64,000 nt of DNA, from assembly GCA_963720785.1 (NCBI GenBank), contig CAVRGQ010000008.1, forward strand, positions 558,001-622,000. Reading direction: 5' to 3'. Shown one piece after another: positions 17,650-26,193 of the stretch (positions within the stretch are counted from its first letter, which is position 1; every line of letters begins with the position of its first letter). The notes under the pieces are model-generated. The model made no database searches and was not told the origin of the DNA. It saw only the letters and a program-made list of their open reading frames with translations. The translations under genes were made by a program, and so were the position numbers. Origin of the DNA: CAVRGQ01 sp963720785. Its GTDB lineage: Bacteria; Actinomycetota; Acidimicrobiia; IMCC26256; DASPTH01.

Positions 17650-19245
17650 GTGAGCAGCCCCTACCCGCAGGACCTCCCCACCACCATCGCCGGGGCCGTC
17701 ACCCGGGCCGCCGAGCTGTGGCCCGACGACGAGGCCATCGTCGACCGGGAGACCCGCCTCACCTTCTCCGAGCTGCTGGAGCGGGCCGACGAGGCGGCAC
17801 GGGCCTTCGTGGCCAGCGGCCTGGAGCCGGGCGACCGGGTGTCGATCTGGGCCCCCAACAGCTGGCAGTGGGTGGCCACCGCCCTCGGCCTCTACGCCGC
17901 CGGCGGCGTGCTCGTGCCGATCAGCACGCGGTTCAAGGGCACCGAGGCCGCCCACGTGCTGCGCACCTCTGGGGCGAAGCTCCTCTTCACTGTCACCGAC
18001 TTCCTCGACACCAACTACGTGGCGATGCTCGAGGAGGCCGGTGCCCGCGACCTCGTGCAGGAGGTCATCGTGTTCGAGGGCCCCGAGCACGCGGGCACCA
18101 CGCAGCACAACGAGTTCCGGGCCCGCAGTACGGATGACCACCAGGAAGAGGTGAATGCCCGCCGCGCCGCGCTGTCCGCCGACGACATGAGCGACATCAT
18201 CTTCACGTCGGGCACCACGGGCGCGCCCAAGGGCGCGATGCTGCGCCACGGCGCGAGCGTGAAGGCGTACTGGTCGTGGTCGCAGACCGTCGGCCTGCGC
18301 CACGGCGACCGCTACCTGCTCGTGTACCCGCTGTTCCACACCGCGGGGCTCAAGTCGGGGTTGGTGGCGTCGCTGCTCAACGGTGTGACGCTCATCCCCC
18401 ACCCGGTGTTCGACGCCGAGTCGGTGATGGAGCGCATCCAGGCCGAGCAGGTCACCATGCTTCCGGGGCCGCCCGCGATCTACCAGACCATCCTCAACGC
18501 CGATCGCTCCAGGTACGACACGTCGTCGCTGCGGCTCGCGGTCACCGGCGCGGCCGTGGTGCCCGTCGAGCTCGTCATCGCGATGCGCGAGGAGATGGGC
18601 ATCGAGTCGGTGGTCACCGGTTACGGCCTCACCGAGATGACCGGCATCGTGAGCATGTGCCGCCACGACGACGACCCCGAGATCATCGCCCACACGTCGG
18701 GTCGGCCGATCCCCGAGCTCGAGGTGAAGATCGTCGACGGCGAGGGCAACCGCCTCCCCACCGGCGAGCCCGGCGAGATCCTCGCCCGTGGCTTCACCGT
18801 GATGATCGGCTACTTCAACAACCCCGAGGCCACCGCCGAGACGGTCGACGAAGAGGGTTGGCTGCACACCGGCGACGTCGGGTTCGTCGACGAGCACGAC
18901 AACATCACCATCACCGACCGCATCAAGGACATGTTCATCGTCGGCGGCTTCAACGCGTACCCCGCGGAGATCGAGGGGATCATGCTCGAGCACCCCGACG
19001 TCGCCCAGGTGGCGATCGTGGGCGTGCCCGACCAGCGCATGGGCGAGGTGGGCATGGCGTTCGTGGTGCCCACCCTCGGTCACACCGTCGACCCCGACGC
19101 ACTGATCGCGTGGTGCCGCGAGACCATGGCCAACTTCAAGGTCCCCCGCTACGTGAACGTGGTGAGCGAGCTCCCCCTCAACGCGAGCGGCAAGGTCCTC
19201 AAGTTCGAGCTCCGCGACCGCGGCAAGGACCTCCTCGCCCCCTGA
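17650..19245 (+). CDS. Acyl-CoA synthetase, FadD3-like
   Basis: A 531-residue AMP-forming ligase, intact. The N-terminal stretch VSIWAPNSWQWVATALGLYAAGGVLVPISTRFKGTEAAHVL resembles mycobacterial FadD3, the ligase that activates the steroid C/D-ring propionate HIP. The P-loop is IIFTSGTTGAPKGAM, followed by VTGYGLTEMTGI, WLHTGDVGFVDEHDNITITDRIKD, GFNAYPAEIEGIMLEHP and the catalytic lysine in NASGKVLKFELR. GTG 17650 directly precedes conserved sequence. Divergent from the HSD17B4-like SDR, so the two may be co-controlled. Steroid- or terpenoid-acid activation is inferred from likeness only; other steroid ring genes are not in the window. Confidence 0.87.
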   Translation: MSSPYPQDLPTTIAGAVTRAAELWPDDEAIVDRETRLTFSELLERADEAARAFVASGLEPGDRVSIWAPNSWQWVATALGLYAAGGVLVPISTRFKGTEAAHVLRTSGAKLLFTVTDFLDTNYVAMLEEAGARDLVQEVIVFEGPEHAGTTQHNEFRARSTDDHQEEVNARRAALSADDMSDIIFTSGTTGAPKGAMLRHGASVKAYWSWSQTVGLRHGDRYLLVYPLFHTAGLKSGLVASLLNGVTLIPHPVFDAESVMERIQAEQVTMLPGPPAIYQTILNADRSRYDTSSLRLAVTGAAVVPVELVIAMREEMGIESVVTGYGLTEMTGIVSMCRHDDDPEIIAHTSGRPIPELEVKIVDGEGNRLPTGEPGEILARGFTVMIGYFNNPEATAETVDEEGWLHTGDVGFVDEHDNITITDRIKDMFIVGGFNAYPAEIEGIMLEHPDVAQVAIVGVPDQRMGEVGMAFVVPTLGHTVDPDALIAWCRETMANFKVPRYVNVVSELPLNASGKVLKFELRDRGKDLLAP

Positions 19246-19260
19246 ACTCCTCACCGCCCC

Positions 19261-19321
19261 AAGGTTGCGTCAGCAGACCCGGCCATACCTGGTGTCCATA
19301 CCTGGTTTGGTGACGCAACTT
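19261..19321. repeat. Palindromic intergenic element, copy A (terminator-like)
   Basis: Arms AAGGTTGCGTCA (19261-19272) and TGACGCAACTT (19311-19321) form a long stem between convergent genes (ligase end at 19245, SDR end at 19341). The loop holds an 11-bp direct repeat CCATACCTGGT at 19283 and 19296. The outer 18 bp GGTTGCGTCAGCAGACCC and the right-hand GGTTTGGTGACGCA recur in inverted orientation at 41626-41676, so this is a dispersed element as well as a likely transcription terminator. Confidence 0.65.
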
Positions 19322-19340
19322 CCGAGGGGAGCGGGCGGGG

Positions 19341-20165
19341 CTACTCGCCGGCTTCGAGCTCGGCGAGCTCGCGCTCGAAGATGGGGAAGAACTGCTCACC
19401 GTTCGGAAGCAGCCAGAAGCGCTTCGTACGGATGGCGTCGAGCACCATCGGGCCCACCTCGGTGGACGGGATGCCCGCGTCGACGACGGCGTCGATGGAG
19501 TCCCACACCGCCTGCACCTCGGGCGCGAGCTCGGGCAGGCGCGGATCGCCGCCGCCGGGGCCGTAGTTCTGCAGCTGCGTGGTGATCGCGGTCGCGACCA
19601 TGCCCGGGCACACGCACGTGACGCCGATGTCGGCGCCCTTCAGCTCGAACTCGCGTCGTAGCCCTTTGGACAAGCCGACGACCGCGTGCTTGCTCGTGGT
19701 GTACGGACCGTGCGCGGTCGACGTCATCAGCCCACCCGCCGACGACACGTTGACGACGTGACCCTCGGGGCGCTCGAGCATGTTCGGCACGAACGCGTGG
19801 AGCGCGTGGACGATGCCCCACAGGTTCACGTTCATCACCCACTCCCACTCGTCGAGCGGGATCTCCCACATGTAGCCGGGGCGGTACACGCCCGCGTTGT
19901 TCACCAACACGTCGACGCCGCCGTAGCGCTCGAACGTCGCGGCGGCGAGTGCGAACACCGAGTCCTTGTCGCCCACGTCGGTGGGCACCGCGAGCGCGCT
20001 GGGCGCCACCTGCTGCACCTCGGCGAGCGCGTCCGCCAGGCGCGCCTCGTTCTGGCTGGCGACGACCACGTGCATCCCCGCGCGTCCCAGCTCCACTGCG
20101 ACCGAACGGCCGATGCCCGTGCTCGCGCCGGTGACGACGGCGACCTTGCCCTCGAGGTGCTGCAT
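19341..20165 (-). CDS. SDR family NAD(P)-dependent oxidoreductase
   Basis: A 274-residue short-chain dehydrogenase with complete catalytic equipment: TGASTGIGRS near residue 14, NNAGVYRPGYMWEIP, VNVSSAGGLMTST, YTTSKHAVVGLS and CVCPGMVATAI. The C-terminal part VLDAIRTKRFWLLPNGEQFFPIFERE is typical of the SDR subgroup that often sits beside acyl-CoA genes in mycobacteria. The same C-terminal style, (A/D)AI-T-(K/D)RFWI, is found in the SDR at 39915. Start ATG 20165 is immediately preceded by the 33-bp hairpin array. Reaction is probably alcohol/ketone interconversion on a lipid; substrate unknown. Confidence 0.9.
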   Translation of the reverse strand: MQHLEGKVAVVTGASTGIGRSVAVELGRAGMHVVVASQNEARLADALAEVQQVAPSALAVPTDVGDKDSVFALAAATFERYGGVDVLVNNAGVYRPGYMWEIPLDEWEWVMNVNLWGIVHALHAFVPNMLERPEGHVVNVSSAGGLMTSTAHGPYTTSKHAVVGLSKGLRREFELKGADIGVTCVCPGMVATAITTQLQNYGPGGGDPRLPELAPEVQAVWDSIDAVVDAGIPSTEVGPMVLDAIRTKRFWLLPNGEQFFPIFERELAELEAGE

Positions 20166-20288
20166 GGCCGGCGACGCTAGTTGCCGGCCCGTCGTGGCGG
20201 CCGGCGACGCTAGTTGCCGGCCCGTCGTGGCGGCCGGCGACGCTAGTTGCCGGCCCGTCGTGGCGGCCGGCGACGCTCGTTGCCGGTC
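20166..20288. repeat. Tandem 33-bp hairpin array, 3 full units plus a diverged fourth
   Basis: Units start at 20166, 20199 and 20232, with a partial diverged unit at 20265. Each contains GGCCGGC-GACGCTAGTT-GCCGGCC, a perfect 7-bp stem with a 10-nt loop. The array fills the whole space between the hydrolase stop (20287-20289) and the SDR start codon (20165) on the minus strand. The unit at the hydrolase end carries changes in loop and stem. It probably acts as a terminator or attenuator. Compare the 34-bp array at 33087. Confidence 0.75.
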
Positions 20289-21285
20289 ACCCGATCGCGG
20301 TCTCCAGTGACGCCTTGCCGGCGTTCGCCTGCACCTCGGCGACGATGCGGGGCCCGCCGGTCTCGTCGCCCCGCAGGTACTGGTCCCAGAACGCGACGGT
20401 GGTCGAGTCGACGATGCCGGAGGAGGAATCCCGCGGCACCTCGAACGGCGCCGAGTGCCGCTCGTTCAGCAGGGTGACGAACCACTTCGGCGGTGCGAGC
20501 GCCGGGAACGAGCTCAGGCTGTGGTGGTACCCGACGTCGAGGTTCCCCTGCACGAGGAGCACGGGCGCCTTCTGGCGCACGTACTCGCCCTCGGGGAACG
20601 GGTCGTGCACGCCGGCCATGACCACCGCGGCGCCGATGCGCCCGTCGCGACAGCACGTGTGCGACACGAGCCCGTACACGGTCTGGCCCCCGAGCGACAT
20701 CCCGGCCGCGCCGATGTGCTGCGCGTCCACGCGACCATGCAACGGCCCCGGCGTGCTGCTCGCCGAGCGGTCGAGCACCTCGTCGAGGACGAAGCGCGCG
20801 TCCTTCGTCTGCTGCACCAGGTCGGCGCCGAGCGCCTTGCCGTTCGACTGCTTGCGGTTCGCCGGGAAATGGGGCTGCACCACCACGTACCCGGCCTGCG
20901 CCCACACGTCGGCGAGCGTGGCGAGGTCGGCGGGATCGCCGTCGGCCCCGTGGATCAGCAGCACCATCGGCGTGGCCGCACGTGCGCCCGACGGGACGCG
21001 CACGATCACCGGCAACGTGCGGCAATCCGTCGCCGGCCGCGACCCAAGTGCGGGCGTGGGGCGGGAGCGGTCGACGAACGTGTACTCGTACTGCCGGACC
21101 CCCGCCGCCGCGGCGACGACGGTGACCGGCGGCGTCGGCTCGCTGCCCGCACCCGCGCAGTGTTTGATGGCGCGCGCACTCCAGGAAGGTGCCGGGGCCA
21201 GGAACAGCGACGCACCCAGCAGGGAGGTCAGGGCTGCGCCAACAAGGAGCGCGGCACCACCACGTCGAGCTCGTCGAGCGTCCAC
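20287..21285 (-). CDS. Secreted alpha/beta hydrolase (dienelactone hydrolase/cutinase-like)
   Basis: A roughly 332-residue exported esterase-like protein. The N-terminus has paired arginines and the hydrophobic stretch ALLVGAALTSLLGASLFLAPAP, a signal peptide or anchor. The fold markers are PMVLLIHGADGDPADLATLADVWAQAGYVVVQPHFP with the oxyanion region, the nucleophile elbow GAAGMSLGGQT (G-x-S-x-G), VLLVQGNLDVGYHH near the acid residue and a C-terminal STTVAFWDQYLRG. It likely cleaves esters or depolymerises polyester-like substrates outside the cell. Start uncertain: GTG 21285 lies inside the 3' end of the upstream SDR (58-bp overlap) and lacks a clear ribosome site. Confidence 0.75.
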   Translation of the reverse strand: MDARRARRGGAALLVGAALTSLLGASLFLAPAPSWSARAIKHCAGAGSEPTPPVTVVAAAAGVRQYEYTFVDRSRPTPALGSRPATDCRTLPVIVRVPSGARAATPMVLLIHGADGDPADLATLADVWAQAGYVVVQPHFPANRKQSNGKALGADLVQQTKDARFVLDEVLDRSASSTPGPLHGRVDAQHIGAAGMSLGGQTVYGLVSHTCCRDGRIGAAVVMAGVHDPFPEGEYVRQKAPVLLVQGNLDVGYHHSLSSFPALAPPKWFVTLLNERHSAPFEVPRDSSSGIVDSTTVAFWDQYLRGDETGGPRIVAEVQANAGKASLETAIG

Positions 21286-22130
21286 GGCGGGGTGGTGCGG
21301 TGGTCGCCGCGGTAGGCGGTGCGTTCGACCTCGTAGCGGTTCCACACTCCCAGTGTGCCGCCCGTGGAGTGGAACACCTGGCCGGTGACCCCGGCCGCGG
21401 CATCCGTGCACAACCAGGCCACGATGGGCGAGATGTACTCGGGCGGCGGGGTGTTGAGGTACGACTCGAAGTCCTCGTCGGTGATGAGGCCGTCAGCGTG
21501 GAGCTGTTCGAACATGCCGTGCGTCGTGGCGTGGAGACGCGTCTTCGCCCCCGGCGACAGGCAGTTCGCGGTGATGCCGGCCGCCGCGTACTCGTGCGCG
21601 ATCGCTCGCGTCATCGAGATCACGCCCCCCATCGTGGCGGCGAAGATCGGCTGACCCAGCAGGCCGGTCGCGCCGTGCGAGGTGGTCGTGACGATGCGAC
21701 CGAACCCGCGCTCGACCATGCCGGGCAACGCGGCGCGCGCCAACCAGAACTTCTGCGAGAGGAACAGCGCGACGAACTGGGCCCACTGCTCGTCGGTCGC
21801 GTTCATGGAGCCGTCGAGGATGGCGCCCGCACAGCCGACGACGATGTCGAGCTGCCCGAACTCGTCGACCGCGGCCTGCACCGCCGCCGCGCACCCGTCG
21901 GAGGTGGCGACCGACTCGCCGTTGGCGATCGCGGTGCCGCCCGCGGCGCGGATGTCGGCGACGGTCGCCTCCCCCGCCGCGCTGCTCGCACCGTGCGCCC
22001 ACTCGTCGGTGCCGAGATCGTTCACCACCACCTGCGCTCCGTGCTCGGCGAGGCGCAGTGCGCAGGAGCGCCCGATCCCATTGCCACCGCCGGTCACCAA
22101 CGCGACCCGCCCGTCCAATCGACCTGTCAT
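21228..22130 (-). CDS. SDR-fold protein lacking the catalytic Tyr and Lys
   Basis: A 300-residue protein clearly built as a short-chain dehydrogenase: TGGGNGIGRS near residue 13, VVVNDLGTDEWAHG with the HSD17B4-type loop, and PGAKTRLH. The NNAG motif is degraded to VGCAG (residues 98-102), Ser151 is kept (TTTSHGATG), but the Y-x-x-x-K pair is Phe163 and Met167 (PIFAATMGGV). It therefore should not perform ordinary hydride transfer chemistry, although the cofactor fold looks intact. The carboxyl end (SPIVAWLCTDAAAGVTGQVF) is normal. Intact frame and no decay suggest selection. Overlaps the hydrolase start. Confidence 0.85.
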   Translation of the reverse strand: MTGRLDGRVALVTGGGNGIGRSCALRLAEHGAQVVVNDLGTDEWAHGASSAAGEATVADIRAAGGTAIANGESVATSDGCAAAVQAAVDEFGQLDIVVGCAGAILDGSMNATDEQWAQFVALFLSQKFWLARAALPGMVERGFGRIVTTTSHGATGLLGQPIFAATMGGVISMTRAIAHEYAAAGITANCLSPGAKTRLHATTHGMFEQLHADGLITDEDFESYLNTPPPEYISPIVAWLCTDAAAGVTGQVFHSTGGTLGVWNRYEVERTAYRGDHRTTPPWTLDELDVVVPRSLLAQP

Positions 22131-22213
22131 GACTCCCCCTCGTCGTCTGCCCCCCGAGCCTGGCAGGAAAGCCGGGCCGCTGCACTAGCTTCCGAGCGCC
22201 CCAGGAGGAAGAA

Positions 22214-22873
22214 ATGGCCGAGCCCGAGCCCCAGACCGAGAGCACCCCGGCCCAGCGCGAGCGGCGCGCGGCGATGGAGCGCCTCGCCGCGGCAGCACGC
22301 GCGTTCAACGACGCGGTCGGTGAGACCGCCATCGCCCCCGACGAGTGCGACACCATCGCCGCGGAGCTGGCGTCACTCACCGAACGGGTGCGGGCGGCGG
22401 TGCACGACGGCCCCTACTCCGGTCTCACGATCCGCCCGACCGACTACACGATCCCGTCGGAACCGATGCCGATGAACCCGATCATCGGCGCGTGCAACCC
22501 GGCCCGGCCCGACGTGGCCCTCGAGCTGCGCGACGGCCGCGTCGTGGGCCGGGCGCGTATCACGTGCCGCTTCACCGGTCCGCCCGGCTGCGTGCACGGC
22601 GGCATCACCGCGATGCTCGCCGACCAGTTGGTGGCGCTCGCACCGCTCGCAGTGGGGATCCGGCCGATCACCCGCGCGCTCCACGTGCGCTACCGCCGCC
22701 CGGTGCCGCTCGACGTGGAGCTGGAACTGGTGGCGGAGTGCGAGTCGCTCGACCAGTCGTACCGCGCGCTGTTCGAGATCCGCTACGACGGCCAGGTGCT
22801 CGTGGAAGGTGATGCCGAGCTCGTGTCGTGGGAGCAGTTCGCCGCCCGCAAGCAGGCGCGGGAGCAGGCCTGA
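22214..22873 (+). CDS. PaaI-type hotdog thioesterase
   Basis: A 219-residue protein. Residues 1-75 form a helical, charged leader; the rest is a hotdog thioesterase domain. The signature is FTGPPGCVHGGITAMLADQLVALAPLA, matching the PaaI/THEM4 pattern with the H-G-G loop and aspartate on the long helix, followed by ALHVRYRRPVPLDVELELVAEC. Such enzymes release CoA from acyl- or phenylacetyl-type thioesters, which here could reset CoA pools in the surrounding catabolic region. ATG 22214 has AGGAGG upstream. Divergent from the SDR-like gene at 21228. Confidence 0.85.
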   Translation: MAEPEPQTESTPAQRERRAAMERLAAAARAFNDAVGETAIAPDECDTIAAELASLTERVRAAVHDGPYSGLTIRPTDYTIPSEPMPMNPIIGACNPARPDVALELRDGRVVGRARITCRFTGPPGCVHGGITAMLADQLVALAPLAVGIRPITRALHVRYRRPVPLDVELELVAECESLDQSYRALFEIRYDGQVLVEGDAELVSWEQFAARKQAREQA

Positions 22874-22905
22874 CGCGCGACAGCCAACTGGCCTACGGTG
22901 CCACC

Positions 22906-23772
22906 ATGATCGATGTCGCCCCTGACGGCCTGCTCGAAGTCCTGCCGTTCGGCGCAGCCCTCGGCGCCGAGGTCACCGGCGTCGACCTCCGCGACGCAGA
23001 GCGCCCCGAGATTCGCGCCGCGATCCGAGCCGCGCTGCTCGAGCATCAGGTGCTCGGCTTCCGCGACCAGCACCTGACCGACGACGAGCACTTCGGTTTC
23101 GCGGCGACGCTCGGCGAGCTGTACGTCCATCCCATGGACCGCATCGCGGGGGTCGACACGCCGACGCTCGGACTCCTCGACACCACGAACGATCACCGGA
23201 CCCAGACCGACACGTGGCACGTCGACGTGCCCTACTCCCCCCGACCGCCGGCGTTCGCCGTCAACCGCTGTGTCGTCGCACCGGCGGCGGGCGGCGACAC
23301 GATGTGGGCGAACCTGCAACTCGCGCTCGACGAGTTGTCACCGTCGTTCCGCGAACGGCTCCTCGGCCTCGAGACGGTCAACAGCGTCCCCGAGGTCCTC
23401 GTGCAGCTCATGGCCGCACGCCACGGCGACGACCACATCGAGCGGTGGCGGGACGAGCTCTGCGACGTGCACCAGCCGGTGGTGCGTCGCCATCCGGAAA
23501 CCGGCCGCGACAGCATCTTCGCGGTGTCCACGACGAGTCCGATCGCAGGCATGACACCGCTCGAGAGCACCGCGATCCTCTCGGTCCTCGAACGGCAAGC
23601 CCAGAACCCGAACTTCACCTGCCGCTGGCGATGGCGCGCCGGCGACGTCATCGTCTGGGACGAACGCTGCACGTCACACTTCGCGGTGCGCGATCCGTGG
23701 GACGGGCCCCGCTCGATGCGGCGCGTCCTGGTCGAGGGCGACGCGGCGATCGCGGCAACACCGACGCGCTGA
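22906..23772 (+). CDS. TauD/TfdA family 2-oxoglutarate-dependent dioxygenase
   Basis: A 288-residue double-stranded beta-helix dioxygenase. The iron-binding facial triad is visible as His105 and Asp107 (TDTWHVDVPYSP) and His258 (CTSHFAVRDP); Arg272/273 (SMRRVLVEG) should bind the 2-oxoglutarate carboxylate. The N-terminal GAEVTGVDLRDAER and VLGFRDQHLTDDEHFGFAATLGEL are family-typical. The enzyme uses O2 and 2-oxoglutarate to hydroxylate or cleave a substrate such as a sulfonate, aryloxy acid or alkyl sulfate. A sulfatase is present at 4.4 kb, but there is no direct link. ATG 22906 is 32 nt after the thioesterase stop, so they are likely cotranscribed. Confidence 0.88.
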   Translation: MIDVAPDGLLEVLPFGAALGAEVTGVDLRDAERPEIRAAIRAALLEHQVLGFRDQHLTDDEHFGFAATLGELYVHPMDRIAGVDTPTLGLLDTTNDHRTQTDTWHVDVPYSPRPPAFAVNRCVVAPAAGGDTMWANLQLALDELSPSFRERLLGLETVNSVPEVLVQLMAARHGDDHIERWRDELCDVHQPVVRRHPETGRDSIFAVSTTSPIAGMTPLESTAILSVLERQAQNPNFTCRWRWRAGDVIVWDERCTSHFAVRDPWDGPRSMRRVLVEGDAAIAATPTR

Positions 23773-23778
23773 CTCCGG

Positions 23779-25363
23779 CTAGGCCTCGCTGCCGAGACGC
23801 ACGAGCTCGCGCAGGAGGATCTTGCCCACCTCGTTGCGGGGCAGCGCGTCGAGCGTGACGAACTTCGCCGGCACCTTGTAGGGCGCGAGGTGCTCGCGGC
23901 ACAGCTCGGTGAGGGCAGCGGTGAGGTCGGCCTCGTCGAGGGCACCGCCGTCGAGCTCCGGCCTCGGCCGCGTCACCACGAACGCCCACGGCACTTCACC
24001 GAGACGGTCGTCGGGGATGCCGGCCACCGCGCACTCCGCCACCTCGGGCGAGAGACGGATGACCTCGGCGACCTCCTCGGGGAACACCTTGAGTCCGCCG
24101 CGGTTGATCATGTCGCTCACGCGGCCCTCGATCCAGAGGAAGCCCTCCGGGTCGACGCGGCCGATGTCGCCGGTGCGGAACCAGCCGTCGATCATGCGCT
24201 CCGAGATGTCGCTGCCGTCGGCGAAGCCCGACATGAGCGCGGGGGTCTGCACGCAGATCTCGCCCTGCTCGTCGGTGGGCATCTCCTGGCCCTCGGGGCC
24301 GGTGATGCGGATGCGTACGCCCTCGTGCGGACGGCCGACCGCGCCGAGGTGGGTGTCGCCCCACTCACGCGCGTCCTTGGCGCTCCAGCCGACGATCTCG
24401 CCACCGATCTCGGTCTGGCCCCAACAGTTCAACACCACGATGCCGAAGCGCTCGCGGAACCGGCGCGCCTGCAACGGCGACAGCGGCGCGGTGATCGACC
24501 GCACGTACTTCATCGGTTCGAGCGACGTGACCGCGTCGTCGTCGTTGAGCATCGTGAGCGCCGCAGGCGGCAGCACCGACGAGCGCAGCTGGAATCGCTC
24601 CACGAACCCGGCGAACGCGGCGCGTGTCGAACTTGTCCATCAGGATGACCGCGGCCTCGACCCGGAACGCGAACAGCACGTTGTAGATGCCGGCCCACAG
24701 CGACAGCGACGTGGGGATGAGGTTCGGCATCGGTGCCTTGCGCTCGGCTGCCGGCCCGCCTGCGTCGGCCTTGCCGCGCAGCGACTCGATCACCGGGTCG
24801 AGCAGCTCGAGCACGCCCGAGTGGCGCAGCAGCACCGGCTTCGGGCGTCCGGTGGTGCCCGACGTGAACTGGATCAGCGCGATGTCGGGTTCGTAGGAAC
24901 GCGCCGCTGGATCCACCGAGTCGTCAGGCGCGGCCCATCCGCCACCGGCGGCGTGGGTCACGATGGGCAGTCCGGGGAACCGGCCCTCGGGCACCTGCTC
25001 CTTCGGGCCATCGGCGACGATCAGCGCGGGCCGGTCCGACGCCAGTACGTGCGCCACCTCGTCGTCGGACAGGCGCGGGTTCAGCGGGATGTACACGCCG
25101 CCCGCGAACCACACACCGAAGAGCGCGGCCACGACGTCGGGCCCATTGGGCAACGACACGCCCACCGCCTGACCGGGCTGCAGCCCGGCGTCGCGCAGCA
25201 CCGCGGCAAGGAGCCCCGCCCGGTGGTGCAGCTCCGCCCGCGACACCTCGTCGGTCGCGGTGTACACCGCGGCAGTCGTGGCGTCGTCGGCGCGCGGCTC
25301 GAGCAGCTCGGTGAGCCGCCTCCCTGCAGCAGGGCGGCCTTCGGGCGTGTCGATGTCGGTCAA
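23779..25363 (-). CDS. Acyl-CoA synthetase, AMP-forming (one apparent frameshift)
   Basis: An acid:CoA ligase of about 527 residues after repair, the last gene of a five-gene minus-strand operon. TTG 25363 overlaps the upstream crotonase stop (TTGA). Frame one runs through LIQFTSGTTGRPKPVLLRHSG to VILMDKFDT; the frame shifts near 24625 (total length 3n+1, one extra base in a CGCGCC run). It then continues as AAFAGFVERFQLRSSVLPPAAL, NCWGQTEIGGEI, FRTGDIGRVDPEG and GGLKVFPEEVAEV. The catalytic-lysine segment is LPRNEVGKILLRELV. The operon suggests its acyl-CoA product is processed by the adjacent dehydrogenase and crotonases. Confidence 0.84.
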
Positions 25364-26193
25364 TGTGCCGGCTTGTCGTCGTCGCGGTCGAGGTCGAGCC
25401 ACTGGGGCTCGCGCTTCTCGGAGAACGCCAGCGGCCCTTCGGTCTGGTCGGGGTGGCCCCACACACCCACCAGCTCCTGCGCACCCGCACGGCACGCGTC
25501 GGTGAGGCCGTACTCCAGCGCGCCCCACAGCGCGCGCTTCGTGGCCTTCATCGCGGCCGGTGAGTTCTTCGCCACCTTCTCGGCGAGCTCCTGCGCCACC
25601 TCACGCAGCTGCTCGGGCGGATCGACGATCTGGGAGATCATGCCGAGCTCGTAGGCGCGCTGCGCCGACATGCGCTCGTAGCGACCCACGAGCGCCATGC
25701 GCATGACTGCCTCGAAGGGCATCTTGCGCAACAGGCCGATCGCCTCGATCGCCACCACCTGGCCGACCGACACGTGCGGGTCGAAGAACTGCGCGTCGCT
25801 CGCCGCGATCACGATGTCGGCGTCGGCCACCCAGTGGAAGCCGCCACCGGCGCAGATGCCGTTGACCGCGGTGATCACCGGCTTGTCGACGCCCTGGTGC
25901 CACGCGGTGAAGTGCAGGTCCCAGTTCTCCACCGACTCGCGGTAGCGCTCCATGCCCTGGCCATCGGTGGCGAGCTCCTCGACGTCGACGCCGGTCTGGA
26001 ACGCGCGCCCCTCACCGGTGTGCACGATCACCCGCACCTTGGGATCGCGGTCGAGCTCCAGCCACGCGTCGGCGAACTCGTCGCGCATGTGCGCGCTCAT
26101 CGCGTTGAGGCGGTCGGGACGGTTGTTGAGCAGCCAACCCACCGGCCCGTGCCGCTCGACGATCAGGGTGTCGTACTTCGTGTACTCGCTCAT
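25360..26193 (-). CDS. Enoyl-CoA hydratase/isomerase family protein, tandem paralog 1
   Basis: A 277-residue crotonase-fold protein. Conserved: LNNRPDRLNAMS, GEGRAFQTGVDVEELAT (first oxyanion element), TAVNGICAGGGFHWVADADIVIAASDAQFFDPHVSVGQV and the C-terminal trimer helix. In hydratases the segment FGQPEI carries the catalytic glutamate; here the equivalent is FFDPHVS, with His in its place. It may be an isomerase, hydrolase or lyase. It shares roughly two-thirds of its residues with the adjacent crotonase, indicating local duplication. Overlaps the next gene's stop by ATGA and the downstream ligase by TTGA. Confidence 0.88.
   Translation of the reverse strand: MSEYTKYDTLIVERHGPVGWLLNNRPDRLNAMSAHMRDEFADAWLELDRDPKVRVIVHTGEGRAFQTGVDVEELATDGQGMERYRESVENWDLHFTAWHQGVDKPVITAVNGICAGGGFHWVADADIVIAASDAQFFDPHVSVGQVVAIEAIGLLRKMPFEAVMRMALVGRYERMSAQRAYELGMISQIVDPPEQLREVAQELAEKVAKNSPAAMKATKRALWGALEYGLTDACRAGAQELVGVWGHPDQTEGPLAFSEKREPQWLDLDRDDDKPAH

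Noticed and set aside
17650..19245. Firm assignment as FadD3 of a steroid pathway
   Set aside because: N-terminal likeness only; IpdAB, KstR2-type sites and other steroid ring-degradation genes are not in the window, so only a FadD3-like label is kept.
20166..20288. Repeat array as a CRISPR
   Set aside because: Units are contiguous with no spacers, each is a hairpin, there are no cas genes, and the array is only about 120 bp.
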